This document shows positions 22,482 to 35,289 of a stretch of 64,000 nt of DNA, piece after piece (the stretch's first letter is position 1; each line of letters begins with the position of its first letter). The stretch comes from Owenia fusiformis. Its lineage: Eukaryota; Annelida; Polychaeta; Sabellida; Oweniidae. Below the pieces are notes generated by a model. It was not told the DNA's origin. It made no database searches and was given only the letters and a program-made list of their open reading frames with translations. Location of the stretch: contig CAIIXF020000003.1 in the NCBI GenBank assembly GCA_903813345.2, positions 1,516,109 through 1,580,108 of the forward strand, written 5' to 3'. The position numbers and the translations under genes are program-made.

Positions 22482-25400
22482 CTGAAAGCAGAACATATTA
22501 AATCATAAACAAAAAGTTTCAAAAAATTAATTGCTGAACGCTTGGATTATTCAATCAATTCTTCAAACTGCACATGCACCAGATAGTTTAAATGAGTAAA
22601 TGATATCCCGTAAACAAAGAATGACAAAAAGTAAAGTTAAAATTTGAACTCCATGGAGTCGCATATCCCACCATTTGAAACATGTTTTGATAAAAAATGT
22701 CTGTCTTGAAATTCTGCTGCTATCTTGATTCTTTTATTGAATTTCCGTGTTAATCACAATGTATCAACTTTAATTCAAGAAGAATAACATTAGTACCTGT
22801 TATTGCTACTCTATCTGTCTCGGTCTCCTCAACCCTCTCACCTCTCATAAGACCTGCTTTAATGCAAAAACATATCATGAATATCAATTTTGTTATGATT
22901 TATTTAATTTTACTGCCATACTTTAATCATTACAGTTGGTTTTATAGAAGAAAAAATTAATAAAAAACATACTGCCTCATTTACATACTAGTATCTGATT
23001 TTAAAATCATTTCTATATTTGTATTCAATCATAAGAGATACATTTCCATCTCATGATTTTTGATGAGAATTTTCAAGAGATCATTGTACAGGTTGATCCA
23101 AAAAACTAGCTTTGGGATTACTTTCTTGAATATGATGAGATCTTTGTGACTTTTGGTGAGAAAATTCATTGTTTAATTCAGTTTGTTTGGCTACAGTGCA
23201 TGCCTCCATATGAGTTTTCGAAGTCCCATAGTTGTTTATGTTATGGGCTAGAGAGTAACATTTTCGGTCACCCAGTATATTTTTTTTTCACTTTACTTTC
23301 ATTTTCTAAGCTAAAATATAGTCTGTGTTTTGACATGTAACTTTTTCAGATCATAATGTAGATTTACCTTCACTATCAGTATCACTTTCACCGTCAAATT
23401 CAAACACATCCCTTCTTTTTTCGCTCTTTCTCTCTTTAGGACCATCAATGGCTGGCATTTCTATAATAAATAAATAAAAAATGATAAATTAGTTTTCAAC
23501 ATTTTGAATGATGAATTACACAAGTGAGATGAATAGCAAAAAGTAAACAAGACACAGGGTGAACAGAATCGCACCCTTGAATAGAATACACCCTAACATT
23601 TACCTAGACTGCCTAAAAACTAATCAGTTCTAAACTTTCATCCATAGAAACATCTCTAAAAATTTTTAAATGAATCCATGAAACCTGTAAACAAGCCTCA
23701 TGATGTAAAATTCAAAATGGCTGCCTTAACATTTACACAGAATGCTGAAAAACTAATCAGCTCTAAACTTTCATGGGTAAAAACATCCCTGAGAATTTCA
23801 AATGAATCCCTCAAATGGTTTGGCTTTCAATTGATACAAGAAATTTTGTTTTCCAAAGAAGTAATCCTTAAGGCAGAATCAGATATATTAGTGACAAAAT
23901 AACAAGCAAGCAACATGTACAATAGACTGGATGCAAGCAATCTAAGGTATACTAAATGCAGCCATTTTGAATTCAGCTGCCATCAACTGGGATAATTAGC
24001 ACCTTTAGATAGCTACTATGGTAGTTACCTGTGTCTTCCTCTCTTTGGATTCTTCTTTTCTCCAAAACATCAGGGATGATTTCTGGTATCAAAACAGTCA
24101 TTCTGTACTGCTGCCACTGTTAAACAAAAAAGAAAAAGAAAAATGTTCATATTGTTTACAACTGGAAAATGCAATGCTGCGGAGTCTTGGTAATATATAA
24201 ATAAATGAGTAGTGGATTTTTTATCACCACTTCCAAACCATGGTGGTTTGAAAGCAAATAGTGCCATATATTGTCTTGATACATACTGACATATCCCCTA
24301 AAATGTGTATATTTTTTACATTTTGTAAACTGTCATCCACTGATGTGTGGCCTCTTGTAAGTTCTCTTATTTTTAACCTTGGAAATCTTCACTTCAACAA
24401 ATCCACTACACTGTACTAATTTATTTATTGCTCACTTTTTGAAATATTTCATTTTTTATAAAATTATGCATTTAGTATTTGCACTCGAAATCTTTCCAGC
24501 AGTCAAACTAACAACAAAATCGTAACTTTTCTAAGTTTTGATAAAAAACTTACCACAAAAATATTGCCAGGGCCTTGAAGTTCTTTTGGTTTTGTACAGA
24601 CATTCAGGGCCTCAAATAAATCATCCACCTCTTCTTCAGAAAGAAGGCTAATCTGTGTATGCCAATTTAGATTCCCTCCTACAAGAAATGTGTCATGCAA
24701 TAAAATCATTGCTGATTGGTCAAATGACATTTATTAGTCAGTTACAGGTTAAATTGATAGATTTACTTCTAATATCATTATCTGATCATAAAGTATGATT
24801 CCTATCCTCATATTTGAAGAGTATTGTTTAATCATTTAATAAAAAACCAGCTCTATTACAACCACTTCCAGTTTGATATTTTCAAAATAACATTTCAAAA
24901 ACTTTATTTCCATTACTTTTATCCCATGAATTATTTTGTCTGTTTTTTGTATTAATTATGTGTTATGAAAGTAAACAACACTATAAACCATCAAAAGCCC
25001 TTTATGAAAGTAAAAAACACTATAAACCATCAAAAGCCCTTTATGAAGGGATAACATTGACTTCAATATGATATGAGAAAATTCTGATGTACATATTAGA
25101 AATTCTATATTACTTACTTTTGGACTTATGGTGAAAAAACTCATGGTGCCGCCAACTTGAGTAACCTCCCTTGCAAATACGATTGAGCTTAACTAGATTG
25201 TCAAGGACAATATCTTTCATCTCAGTCTTTTCAGCCTCCTGGTCACAAGTCTCTGATCGTTCATCTAAATAATAAAGCAAGTGTTAAACAAGTAGGCAAC
25301 TAGAAAACGGCAACTCCACAGAGTAGCAAGTCCCAAGAAACAGAATATATAAAGTGTAAGTCACCACCCACCACTCTAGTCAAGATGATATCAAGCATCT

Positions 25401-28400
25401 ATGTTCAGGCTATACACCCTTGTGTTTTTTTGAAATATATGGACATTGTGCACATGAATGACTCATTTGATAAAGAATAAATTAACCCCATTATTGCTCA
25501 ATGATTATTTCTATTTCCTTGTTTTCTGTTAAACTGTAAATTGCTTTAATTTTGCGCTATTTTATTTGGCGGATTGGGCAAATTTTGAAATATTGGCTAC
25601 TTTTTAATTTGGCATATTGGGCAAATTTGAAATATTGGCTACTTTAATTTGGCGTATTGACCCATCAGTAAAATATAAATATTTGAGGGCTAGCTAGGAA
25701 TTCAGATGGCCGGGTTATTCTTGGGTGAGACAGGGGCGTTTTGCTTTCGTGTATGAGCTAAAATGTAATAAAATGGGGTTACAATCAGCACACTGAAAGA
25801 ATTTTCAATGAGACTTCAGGTCCTGGGGATTTTTTCAAAGGCAAAGATTTAATTAAAACGACTGTCTAATTAAAGCAATTTACAGTAAGTTGTTTATTGA
25901 AAATTAGGGGTGTGGGTTTATTGGAGTATTGTGCATTTAATTCAAGAGAATATGATATTTAAAATTTTAATAATATATAACTACGTGACTTACTCTCAGT
26001 AAATTCATCAGCGATCGACAAACCAGCAGCTGCCAAATCTTGACCATCAATGGTTTGTAAATCATGAGTTCTGGGTGGTGCTTCAGATCCAGCAGTTGAC
26101 ATAGTTTTGCCCTGTTGTTGCGTCTCTAGTGCCAGTGATAGTTTAGCTAAAATGATGGAAAACTAAAATGGTTAGCATTAAACTTTTGTTTTATCAAGTA
26201 GCAATACAACAGCTTTGAAATGCCAAGAGTAAATGTGAACAATTGTTATTCATGGAACTATGACATTTTGAATATTTTCTCGCCTAAACAGCAGCTCGAA
26301 AGCAAATATGGCAGTTATATTGAAAATGAGTATCAAGATCTCAAAATGACTACCACGTTCTGTAATAGGTGAAATGCAAGTAGAAATTATCTCAGGTTCT
26401 TGATTAATTTTGCATTTTCAGTTAAGGTAGTATGAAATCTTCAGATTCATGATGTGACAAATATCAAGGTTGAAATTGAGACATTTATCAATATTCTTAG
26501 TTCACAATGTAATACAAATTAAAAATAAAAACAATTGGTTTCAGTGTTCTCCCCAGGATTTTTTCTCAAGTGGGTGCAAATGGATTCTCAGGTGGGTGCA
26601 AGCCTATTTTGAAAATCTCTTGCTGTAATTCTGGGGTGATCACTGGGTTTTGTAATTATTGTCATTATCTTACCTGTATCAACCTGCTGTAATATCTCTT
26701 GTAGTAGTTCTTCATTGATATCATCAATTCCAGGTCCAGGGGGGGTCGGTTGAATGTTATCAATATCCATGTCTGGCAACTTGCTCTCACCAACAATGGT
26801 AAATCTGTCCTAAAAGGCAGAAGTTTTTATTTTGCTGTTAACACTACTACTACTTAATTTAATTATCATGATCAGAATTTCCAACATACCAAAGGCACAA
26901 CTCATAAAGACAATACAAGGCATGAACATGACAAAATCATCCATTTGAGTATAATAAAGCTATACTTTAGAGTGATCTCAAAATCAATGAAAAATTCTGT
27001 TTTCTTGATCTCCATACATGGCTCCTGGGATCAGGGTGAAAAACACAAAAGCGTGGAGTTCTATGGCCCCATCATCAACTATCATTAAATAATCATTTAG
27101 TTTTTCACCAGTTTAGGACTTTTTGAGTGATTTTTGTTAGAAATTGTGTGTATAAAAGATTTTTAGCAAGTGAAGTCCCCTTGGAAAAGCAGGCTACAGG
27201 CAGAGAGTTAACAAACATAAAAACCATTAAATACCTTTCCAGAAACTAATTTCTTCTTCTCCATCTCCTTCTTCTTCTTCTCCATCTTCTTCTCCATTAT
27301 TTTCTTCCCTTTGACTGGTTGACCAGAATTTTTTTTCTCAACATCACCTGGAATATCAAAAGAAGAATGTTTGAGCAAAAGTAAGATATTAAAAACTCAT
27401 AAAACAATTTTCAAGTGACATTGCTTGTAAGGTAGATCTCACCCAAAGAAAAACAAGACACAGTGTGAACAGAATCGCACCCTTCGCCAATGAAGATGAT
27501 ATATTACAGCGACACTGAATCACTATCCATTTAGCCATTGAAGGGACATTGCTTGTAATGTAGTTCGCACCCCAAAAAAAAAGGATCAATCTACTTTTGA
27601 TTTATCAGTCAAGCCTGCCAATGAAGATGATATACTGAATTTATATCCTGTTCGGTGGGACAATCATTTTATCATCTAATTCTTACCTGATTTAGTAGGA
27701 CTTCCAATGCATTTCTTGTTTTGATAAGTCAGCGCCTCTGAGTGGCTGTTTGTCAGCAATAACAGCTCAGCAACAGCTCCTTCGTATCTATTAGCAATAC
27801 TAACTCTCCCCCCGACTTTGATGCTGCTTCCCTCCTCTGCAATGAGCTTCTTTGTTTCCACTATCATGAGGCTATCATCAATACTGAAGTGGATAACAGA
27901 CCATCTTCTGGGGCCTATAATGAAACAAATGTAATCAAGGATTTGTATTCATATGATTCACATGTTCTACTCAGAGGTGTTTTAATGTAACCATCTACAT
28001 GCATATCTCATTGAAACCTGGTCACATTCAAACATACAACATTTTTACAATTGCAACTTATTGCAACCATAATGAGTTTTAAAGCAGTGAAAAACTGTAG
28101 ATACACTTAATTTGACGCTACTTAATTAGGCGGATTTGCTCGATTTGAAATATTGACGGCTATTTAATTTGGGGGATTTAGGACTAAGTTTAAGTGTTAT
28201 CATTGGTCTAGAAATAAGCATTTCAGATTCATGTGTACAACTTGCAGTAAGTCTTGGTATAACACTAAAATCCAAATAAGAATACCTACATAAGCAAAAT
28301 CTTAGGTTAGTTTCAGTGATTTGGGGGATTTTCCAAAATACATCTGAAAATTGGCGGATTTTTTCAATCCGCCAAATTAAAGCCATAGCCAAATTAAGTG

Positions 28401-31400
28401 TATCTACAGACATCCATAGAAGTCAGGGCCCGAACAGAATCCCTACCTAGTTTCATACTGAAATTGTGATTGTCACTACCTAATAGATGTTTGAAAGTTA
28501 ACCCTAGAAGCCCTAAGGGGGGGTCAAAATGACCCCCCCTGTTAAGTTTTTTCCCCATAACTTTTTATTGGCATCTGGTAGGGTCTTCAAATTTTTAGTA
28601 GCTGAAGCTACAGATATAAGACATGTTTTCTGAAAAAATCAGCAGAATTGTACATAGGGTTACTGATTTATTATGATGTAATCATCAGCTGCAATAGACA
28701 AAATCGGAAAAAGCTAGCAGTATTTCTACCATACGTGTTATCTTTCGAATAAGATTACACAATCTTCCATCATCATAGTTGTTTAAGTTATTACACCAAG
28801 TTGTAGATAATTGAATGAAGTATATTTTGGTAAAAGTTTGAACATCCTAGCTTTACTAATTTGTTATTTATTTATTATGATGTAATCATCAGCTCCAATA
28901 GACAAAATTAGAAAAAAGCTAGCACTAATTCTACCATACGTGTTGTCTTAAGAATAAAATTACGCAATCTCACATCATCGTAGTTGTTAAAACTTTAATA
29001 CCAAGTTGTAGATAATTGAATGAAGTATATGTGGAAAAAGTTTGAACATCCTAGCTCTACTAATAAAAATTTTACAAGGGGGGTGCCCTTTTGACCCCCC
29101 CTTAGGTGTTCATGTGACTATTTTTACCTTAGGGCTTCTAGGGTTAATCTTTATATTTCATGAAATACAGACAGAGGGCTAGTTCCCACTAAATATGTTA
29201 ATTAGATCAGACAAATAGTGAATGAATTATGAATGAAATTCCAGGGGCATAGCCAGCTTTCACTCAGGGGGGGGATGATCGCCAAAAAATTAAGATTTCT
29301 TTTGAATTTGACAAAAATCGATGTAACTTCATGATTTCAAAATTGAGCTAGTAGTGAATTTATGCAAGGGCAGACAGCAATCCAAGACCTCAATTAACCA
29401 TTATATAACCAACATTTCACAGTCACAAAATAGTTATCTAATATCCAATCAGTTACCTGGAAAAAAGGTATACAAACGTTGTCAAGGGTCCTACATAGGC
29501 TGAACTCTCAGATTGTATGTTCCCATACCAATCTATCAAATTTCAATATGTTCCCATACCAAACAATTTGTACAATATAATTGCCAAATTAATGTACATA
29601 CTGTAAAACGGGTAATTTTGACACCGGGAAATTTTAGCAATTTTTAGGGGGTTTTAGCGCGGGAAATTTTAGCGAAATGAAGATTAATCTTTAAAAATCA
29701 AATTAGCGAAATGCATTAGAAATTTTATCATTTATGGCAGAAGAATGAAAAATGGACATGACAGAGGAATTATCAAAATTTAAGACTTCAACAAAAACAA
29801 GCTCAAATTAAGGACAACTGTGAGGTAACATTATCTTCCACAACCATTTTTATACCAGAAAGTAGTAAAATCTGACCATTACATCAGAAGTCATATTTCA
29901 GAGGATTCTCATACCAGATCTTTAAAGGGTCCATTACCATACAAAATGTTCAAACAAGATAACTCATGTGCACCCAGGATTCAAGCTCTGTTATAAGTGC
30001 ATTGTGGAATGACCATTCCTTGAAGATGTTGCTTTCCAAATGCCTGTCAACAATATAATTACATCTTTTTTGAAGAGGGGTAAAATTTACTTAAAGATCA
30101 ATATGCTGACCTTTAAGAGTTAGTCCAAAATACAGGGGGGGGGGGGGGAGATTTCCCAAAGATGAGCTTTCATATTGGCATGTGCGATAACCAATTTGAA
30201 ATTTATCCCAGAATGTTCGCTGGTGTTTTATGTTTTATGTTCATGAATACGATAAAATATTAAAGAATTATGGGAGCTACTGACTCCTGTCCAAAATATA
30301 TATGAATCTTTCCAAATTCGAATCAAAATTATGAACACCTTTGCAAAAAAAGAATAAGGTAACTTTATCTTGGTCCAAGACAAAGGTAACCTGTTTTATT
30401 ATCAGTAATGAAGTATAAGACATTCAATTTAGAGTTCATGGATTACATGGGGTGTTATAACATGTTAAAGTATACAGGGCTCAAGGTGTAAGGATGTTTT
30501 CATAACTATAATAACAAATGATTGTATGATTGCATGGTGATATACACCAGGTATACGCAAATATTAGCCTGCACTTAATAATTGGACATAATTCAAAATT
30601 ATATGCAAGTCAATTTGTAAAATCTGTTTATATCTAGATTGATGTACTGGCAGGAGGGGTGGGGGGAAGTAAATGTATGCAAATAACAGGGACGTAACCA
30701 GTTTCCAGTCAGGGTAATTTAAATGTGATCGCTTAAAAATTCAGTTTTGAAAATTTATGCAACTTATTTTAAATTTGAGCTACATTTAGAAGATTCAAAT
30801 AAAAATAAATTTATTCTCTTTTCTATCTAATGGTTCTATTTTTATTGGTTATGGGGGTGCAAGCGCATCCATCACCCCCCCCCCCCCTTGGCCACGCCAA
30901 CTACTGATGTACAGACAGAGGGGGGGGGGGGGTAAATTAAATCAAATATTACTCTTGACTGAAGTCTATGCATTTTTGACTTGCTAATAACTTTATGTAG
31001 TTTTTCAATGTTGCCCTTTGTTCTTTCTTACTGCAATGTAAATCAATATACTCAATATTCTTTTCGGACACATGTTTGCAAACTTTTTGGGACAATTCAT
31101 CTCAATGAAATATAAAGAACATCAATGTTCAAAAGTTTGATATGCATTTTTGACTTGTTATATTTTATCTGTTTTCCAATGTTGCCCTTTGTGCTTCCCC
31201 ACTATGACGTAATATTTGGCTACAATTTAATTTGGCGGATTAACACATCAGTAAAATAAGGACATTTGAAGATTAGCTAGGAATTCATGTGACCAGGTTA
31301 CTCTTAGGTGAGACCTGAAATGTAGTGAAATGGGACTACAATCAAAGTATTGAAAGAAATTGCAATGAGACTTAAGGTCCTGGGATTTTTTCAAAAAATT

Positions 31401-34400
31401 GCCCGAGATTTAATATGACGATTTTGATCAATCCACCAAATCCCCCAAATTAAATAAAAAAAACAGCCGTCTGTTGATATCTAGATTGATGTACTCATTG
31501 TATTAGTGGAGGAGGGTAACCCAAATATTTTTCTAGACTGAAGTTAGGTCAGAATGCTGGCGGGGGGGGGGGGTAACCCAAATATCAGTCTGGACTAAGG
31601 TAAAAGACTGAATGCTTAAACATAATTCAAAACTGTACATATGTCAAACATAAAACTACTAAATAACATTTATTGAATGTGAAATAAGTCATTATACTCA
31701 TTATTATTATTTAGTCTGGACTGATCATGTTCTGGTATATCAGTAAGTGTACATGGTGTACATGTAATGTAATGTCTATGTTATTGAATCTAATTCTATC
31801 ATAACATTAAGTGATTAACAGTCATACATGGCCAGACATATCCTGTCTGAGTCTTTGATGACAGTGACCAGGTAGACATTGCAATTACTGCCATTCAATT
31901 TAGAGTTAGTGTACCATTTATCACAACATCTTGTGAAAACAATTACTTGTTTATTTGTTGTTTTTTATCTAACTTTAGAGAAATTAGACATATAATTGAA
32001 CAGAATCTTAGAATAATCTCAACTAACAATGAATGTTTGTGTATTTATTGTGGGATCCAGTAAATAATTATTAATAACACTGTACATTCCAATGCTAGTG
32101 TTTGGAATACCCCCCCCCCTCCCCCAATAAAACTCCCATTTAGAATTACCACCTGAAATACCTTGTAGTAAAGAGAATCAGAAGTAGCGAGCAGGCCCAA
32201 CAGAGAATTTAAACATTTTCCCCTCATTTTTGCACTTTGAATCCATGATAACTTCACCAATCTATAACAGTGAATATTTTGTGGGGGAAATGGTACTATC
32301 ATCACACAGGTAATCAAGAAAACTACTGACAAATTAATTAGATGCGAATAGAAATCTACATGTAAAAGTACATCTAAAAATATGGTTTCGAAAATTGTTT
32401 ATCAACTTTGAAAATTTAATTTTTTTGAAAATGTGACTTCTAGTTCGGGGAGATTCCCCAAATCACAAAAAGCGAAATTTCTTTTCTTGTATTGGACAGA
32501 TAACATTTTCTTTTACTGGACATATTTTAATTTGCATTATTATTAGATACATGAGGGTGATATGAAAATTGAACCACTAAAACAGATGTTAAAGGGAACT
32601 TTCTCCTATACCCGCCATGCTATCTGACCCGAACAAGCCACCTGGTGGTGAAACTGGTAACTACTACCTTCTCGCATTTGAGTTATTCAAATGATAACTT
32701 CAACCTACTTTGAGGACACAGGCCTGTCAACTGTCCCGCAATTTGCGTATTTGTCACGCATTTGCTGAAGAATTTGAAGTCACGCCAGTTTTTTTTGCGT
32801 GACAGAAAATGTCACGCAAAATACGCATTTTACCTGGTAATTGTCAAGCAAAAATATTTCTGTAGAAATTTTTTCGAAATATGTTTACGATACGGTAAAA
32901 ATACGAACGCCGGGAAAAACCGAACGCAATTTGTTCGGATTTGTCACGCGAATCCCGTATGTGTCACGCATGTTCATTGGAAATTTTTCGTACCTACCCC
33001 CCCCCCCCCCCCCCCCCCCCCGTTGACGACAACGCGAGCGTAGCGAGCGCGAAAAATTTGAGGTGTTCAAAGTTTGGCAAAGGTGCTCAAACTTTGGCCA
33101 AAGGTGTTTAAAAGTTGGCCAAAGGTGTTCAAAATTTGGACAAAAGTGTTCAGATTTGGACTTAGGTGTCCAACATTTTGAAGTCACTCATATTAGGTGG
33201 TCCCAAGTTGACAGCCCTGGAGGACATGACATGAAAGATCAACTTTTCTTTTAAAATTGAAGTCGTGTTTCACATCTGTAAATCTCCCTCGCTAGCACTT
33301 TACGACCCCTTAGACTAAATATAAACAAAATATACATTATCACTATTAGTTTTTTTCTTTATTTGGAGGGGGTCAAACTTTGTCGCACATTCACATTTAT
33401 GACAATGGTGGAAGCCAGAAGAATTAGATCTAACAGAAGTAGACAAATTTAAAAAATTGAAGAGATATTTGTATATACATGTACTGTATATTGCCAGAAT
33501 CACCTTTAGCGATGCATCAATTAATCGCGACAACACTAGACTACTTGGAACAAGATAACTGGACTGTGGGCCTAATTTTAAAAAGTGACCCCCCAGCCCT
33601 TTGCAAATCCTGCCCTGATCCTGCCTGACCCTCTACTATTTTATTTAATTGGTAGACTACATAGAGAGGGAGGCTATTTTATTTTCAGGACAACTCTCTG
33701 TTCAGATGCCTGTGTGTTAAGTGATGTTGTTTGTGGACTCAGTGCAATTTCATATGATATTGGCTATTGCTTTCCTTTTCCAGGCTTTTCTGGGCTAAAA
33801 ATTGCAATTTCTATTTAATCTTGAAAGGATCGTGAATTAGCCTATCTATGAGTTACTCACCTCCTTCAACATGATGTTAATATATTCACATTGGATGCGG
33901 CTCACAGAATTATGTTTTATTGCACCTTAGTCTCATTCTTTCACACAAATAAAAGTCAGCAAATATTTGACAGATATTTTCTTCACGTTGAATTATTTTA
34001 ATTCACGGGTGACGGGGGCTTCCGATTCTAATTCAAGGAGGTCACTCGTCAGGCGGCAAATTCAAATATTTTTAAGAACCTAAGAATTGAATTGAAACTT
34101 TTCATGGACTTCTATCATAAACTCATATATCAGTGGCAGATCCGGGGGGGGGGCAAGGGGCTCCTCCCCCCTCTAAGGCGGGCCCAGAAAAAATTTAGGG
34201 CCCCAAAAATGTTGGCCTCAAAAATAGGCCTTTTTGCAGAAGTTGGCCTTTTTTGGGCCTTTTTAGACTTCAAAATTTGGGTCCAATTTTTTTAGGGGCA
34301 TCAGTCTACTTGATTGTGAATTCAATATAGGCTTACTGTATTATGCTAAAATAAATCAAGTCCGAGTAAAATCCTTATATTTACCTTGCGCCAATGTTCG

Positions 34401-34454
34401 CTGTCTCTTGGAAGAGAGCCCCCCTTGTTTGTACGTTTTCGAATACATCGACAT
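21598..34454 (-). CDS. 11-exon gene for a BEN-like domain protein (697 aa)
   Basis: Coding exons, in order of transcription: 34385-34454, 27687-27914, 27235-27347, 26674-26809, 25994-26146, 25118-25264, 24554-24678, 24029-24116, 23368-23460, 22797-22853, 21598-22481. Every junction is GT-AG, all phases match, no stop interrupts, and the total of 2094 nt gives 697 codons plus TAA. The ATG at 34454 has A at -3. The protein starts MSMYSKTYKQGG and runs into PRRWSVIHF near residue 25, a compact predicted fold. Residues 100-137 are lysine-rich, then comes an acidic middle (EFDGESDTDSEG), an SPPRST repeat tract near 464-539 and a BEN-like domain near 605-685. BEN domains bind DNA or protein in chromatin proteins, so a nuclear role is inferred. 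The structure is seen directly; the family call is by motif resemblance only. A second ATG at codon 3 is also possible. Confidence 0.85.
22098..22300. repeat. 18-bp coding minisatellite (SPPRST)
   Basis: About ten copies of GATCTAGGTGGTGATGTG (plus strand) encode the hexapeptide SPPRST/SPPRSP on the minus strand. The unit length is a multiple of three, so copy-number change keeps the frame. Copies towards the C-terminus diverge to SPPRSPT and SPSR. Confidence 0.9.
24967..25044. repeat. 39-bp tandem duplication inside an intron
   Basis: GAAAGTAAACAACACTATAA followed by ACCATCAAAAGCCCTTTAT is repeated once with a single-base difference. It lies in the intron between the exons at 24554 and 25118 and carries no splice signal that is used in the model. 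Confidence 0.8.
25530..25890. mobile_element. Degenerate TAATTTGGCG-type MITE in an intron
   Basis: TTTAATTTGGCRTATTG words, then TGACCCATCAGTAAAATA, GCTAGGAATTCA and GAGACTTCAGGTCCTGGGG recur in the same order at about 31210-31480, where the ends are CCCCCAAATTAAAT-like. The two are diverged copies of one non-coding element, related by its GGCGAATTTGG-like words to the cleaner MITEs at 28095 and 46403. Confidence 0.6.
28095..28409. mobile_element. MITE with perfect 19-bp inverted ends
   Basis: CTGTAGATACACTTAATTT at the left is mirrored exactly by AAATTAAGTGTATCTACAG at the right. Subterminal TAATTTGG and CCAAATTAAA words are also inverted. The 315-bp element sits in the first intron of the BEN-like gene. 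The 95-codon minus-strand open frame across it is not supported as a gene. Confidence 0.85.
28498..29147. mobile_element. piggyBac-type MITE with TTAA target duplication
   Basis: TTAA (28498-28501) is followed by CCCTAGAAGCCCTAAGG, mirrored at the other end by CTTAGGGCTTCTAGGG and TTAA (29144-29147). CCCTAGA ends and a TTAA target are the hallmarks of piggyBac elements. A subterminal GGGGGGTCAAAATGACCCCC palindrome follows the left end. Inside are two direct copies of about 190 bp (from ATTTATTATGATGTAATCAT near 28667 and 28869). There is no transposase. It sits in intron 1 of the BEN-like gene. Confidence 0.88.
30687..30906. mobile_element. Possible hAT-type MITE
   Basis: The left end CAGGGACGTAACCAG and the reversed right end CAGTAGTTGGCGTGGCCAAG share the CAG...GnCGTnnCCA pattern common in hAT-like non-autonomous elements. 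A similar left end lies at 29242. I could not see a clear 8-bp target duplication, so the class is tentative. Confidence 0.45.
32997..33020. repeat. Poly-C run of about 24 bases
   Basis: An uninterrupted C tract follows CGTACCTA and precedes GTTGACGACAACGCGAGCG. Length in such runs is prone to sequencing error. The open frames crossing it in both directions encode only poly-Pro or poly-Gly there. Confidence 0.9.
34385..34454 (-). CDS. First coding exon of the BEN-like gene
   Basis: The exon encodes MSMYSKTYKQGGLSSKRQRT and four further residues, then ends CAAG|GTAAAT. The single leftover G joins GC at the start of the 27914 exon to give glycine, followed by PRRW. The intron is about 6.5 kb, so this join is the least certain in the model, but phase, donor, start codon and basic composition all fit. 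Confidence 0.65.
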
Positions 34455-35200
34455 CTTCACGGTAGCCTACAATATATCTTTCTAAAGCGGTTCGCTGGTT
34501 GGATTGGGTGTGTGTTCGCTAGTGTTCGTGTGTTGTCACTGTCAGTAATGATCAGGAATGCAGATGCAGTACAATTGTTTTCGATTAAAAAACTGTATAC
34601 ACGAAAAAGATAATCCAATTCACACCTCGTTGCTAATGCGTTGTCAGGGATTAGGGTAGCGGGTTATACATTTGCAGGATGATACCCCTAATAAGGGAGC
34701 ATTTCAAAAGATCAATGTCGGGAAATTAACTGGCTTTCAACTTTCTGGAAAGTCCATGGTTTAACACAAACATTTAGTTCCCAGGCCAGTATGCCGTGAA
34801 TTAGCAACCGGAGACAAAAGTCTCGGATCACTTCCTTGTTTTGCTAACACACTACACATACTATGAAAACATTAACTCAAAGAAAAAATCGCAATTGTTT
34901 AACAATTCTCGCATCTTTAATGTCTGTTAATTTAAAAACCGAAATGCATTTTTGATAATTCAGGCTGTAAAAATTACCTCAGTAATTAAAACTTTCGTAA
35001 AACATTTATTCCTAGCAATTTTTAACCGTTTGGAAAAAATCACTTTTAATTCCGCATAATTAAAAATATAAAAAATTACGGGATTCAGAATCAGTGGACA
35101 ACTCGCATCTTATATCGCAAGGTTGGCATTCACAATCAAAAATTATATCAATCAATACAGACAAACACACACACTCAGACAACAAGTATTCATAAACCTA
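34455..35200. other. Intergenic between two minus-strand units
   Basis: No gene seen. This stretch should hold the promoter and 5' UTR of the BEN-like gene near 34460-34700, but no clear TATA box stands out. The rest is AT-rich. Confidence 0.4.
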
Positions 35201-35201
35201 A

Positions 35202-35211
35202 TTCTCTTTTT
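35202..35211 (-). promoter_or_regulatory. Purine-rich histone-downstream-like element
   Basis: AAAAAGAGAA (minus strand) starts 10 nt after the histone-type hairpin, in the window where the U7 snRNA-pairing element of replication-dependent histone pre-mRNAs lies. The interposed sequence begins ACCA, as in histone genes. Confidence 0.65.
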
Positions 35212-35221
35212 GAGAGTTGGT

Positions 35222-35237
35222 GGCCCTAAAAAGGGCC
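35222..35237 (-). terminator. Histone-type 3' stem-loop
   Basis: Minus strand GGCCCTTTTTAGGGCC has a six-base-pair stem, a four-base loop beginning TTT, a flanking AAC before and ACCA after. This fits the replication-dependent histone mRNA hairpin consensus (GGYYCUUUUYAGRRCC type). It begins 52 nt after the transposase stop codon. No AATAAA lies nearby on this strand. Confidence 0.85.
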
Positions 35238-35289
35238 GTTTGTTGTTTTTATAGTAGTTTCATCTACATGTACTTTGATGGCTGCACAT

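Larger units (their letters stand above)
29148..34384. other. Remainder of intron 1: MITE scraps and G/C runs, no exon seen
   Basis: Recognisable pieces are a CAGGGGCATAGCCAG end at 29242, poly-G or poly-C runs near 30133, 30875, 30920, 31561, 32109 and 32997, the diverged MITE at 31210-31480, and a repeat of TGTCACGC words near 32700-32970. Further GGTGTTCAAA.TTTGG short tandem words lie at 33060-33170, and a GATCCGGGGGGGGGGCAAGG scrap at 34140. I found no exon that keeps the phase between 34385 and 27914, where both flanking phases already match directly. Confidence 0.6.

Noticed and set aside
28126-28413. 95-codon minus-strand frame as first exon of the BEN-like gene
   Set aside because: It is the interior of a MITE with perfect inverted ends; the exon at 34385 gives the right phase and a better start.
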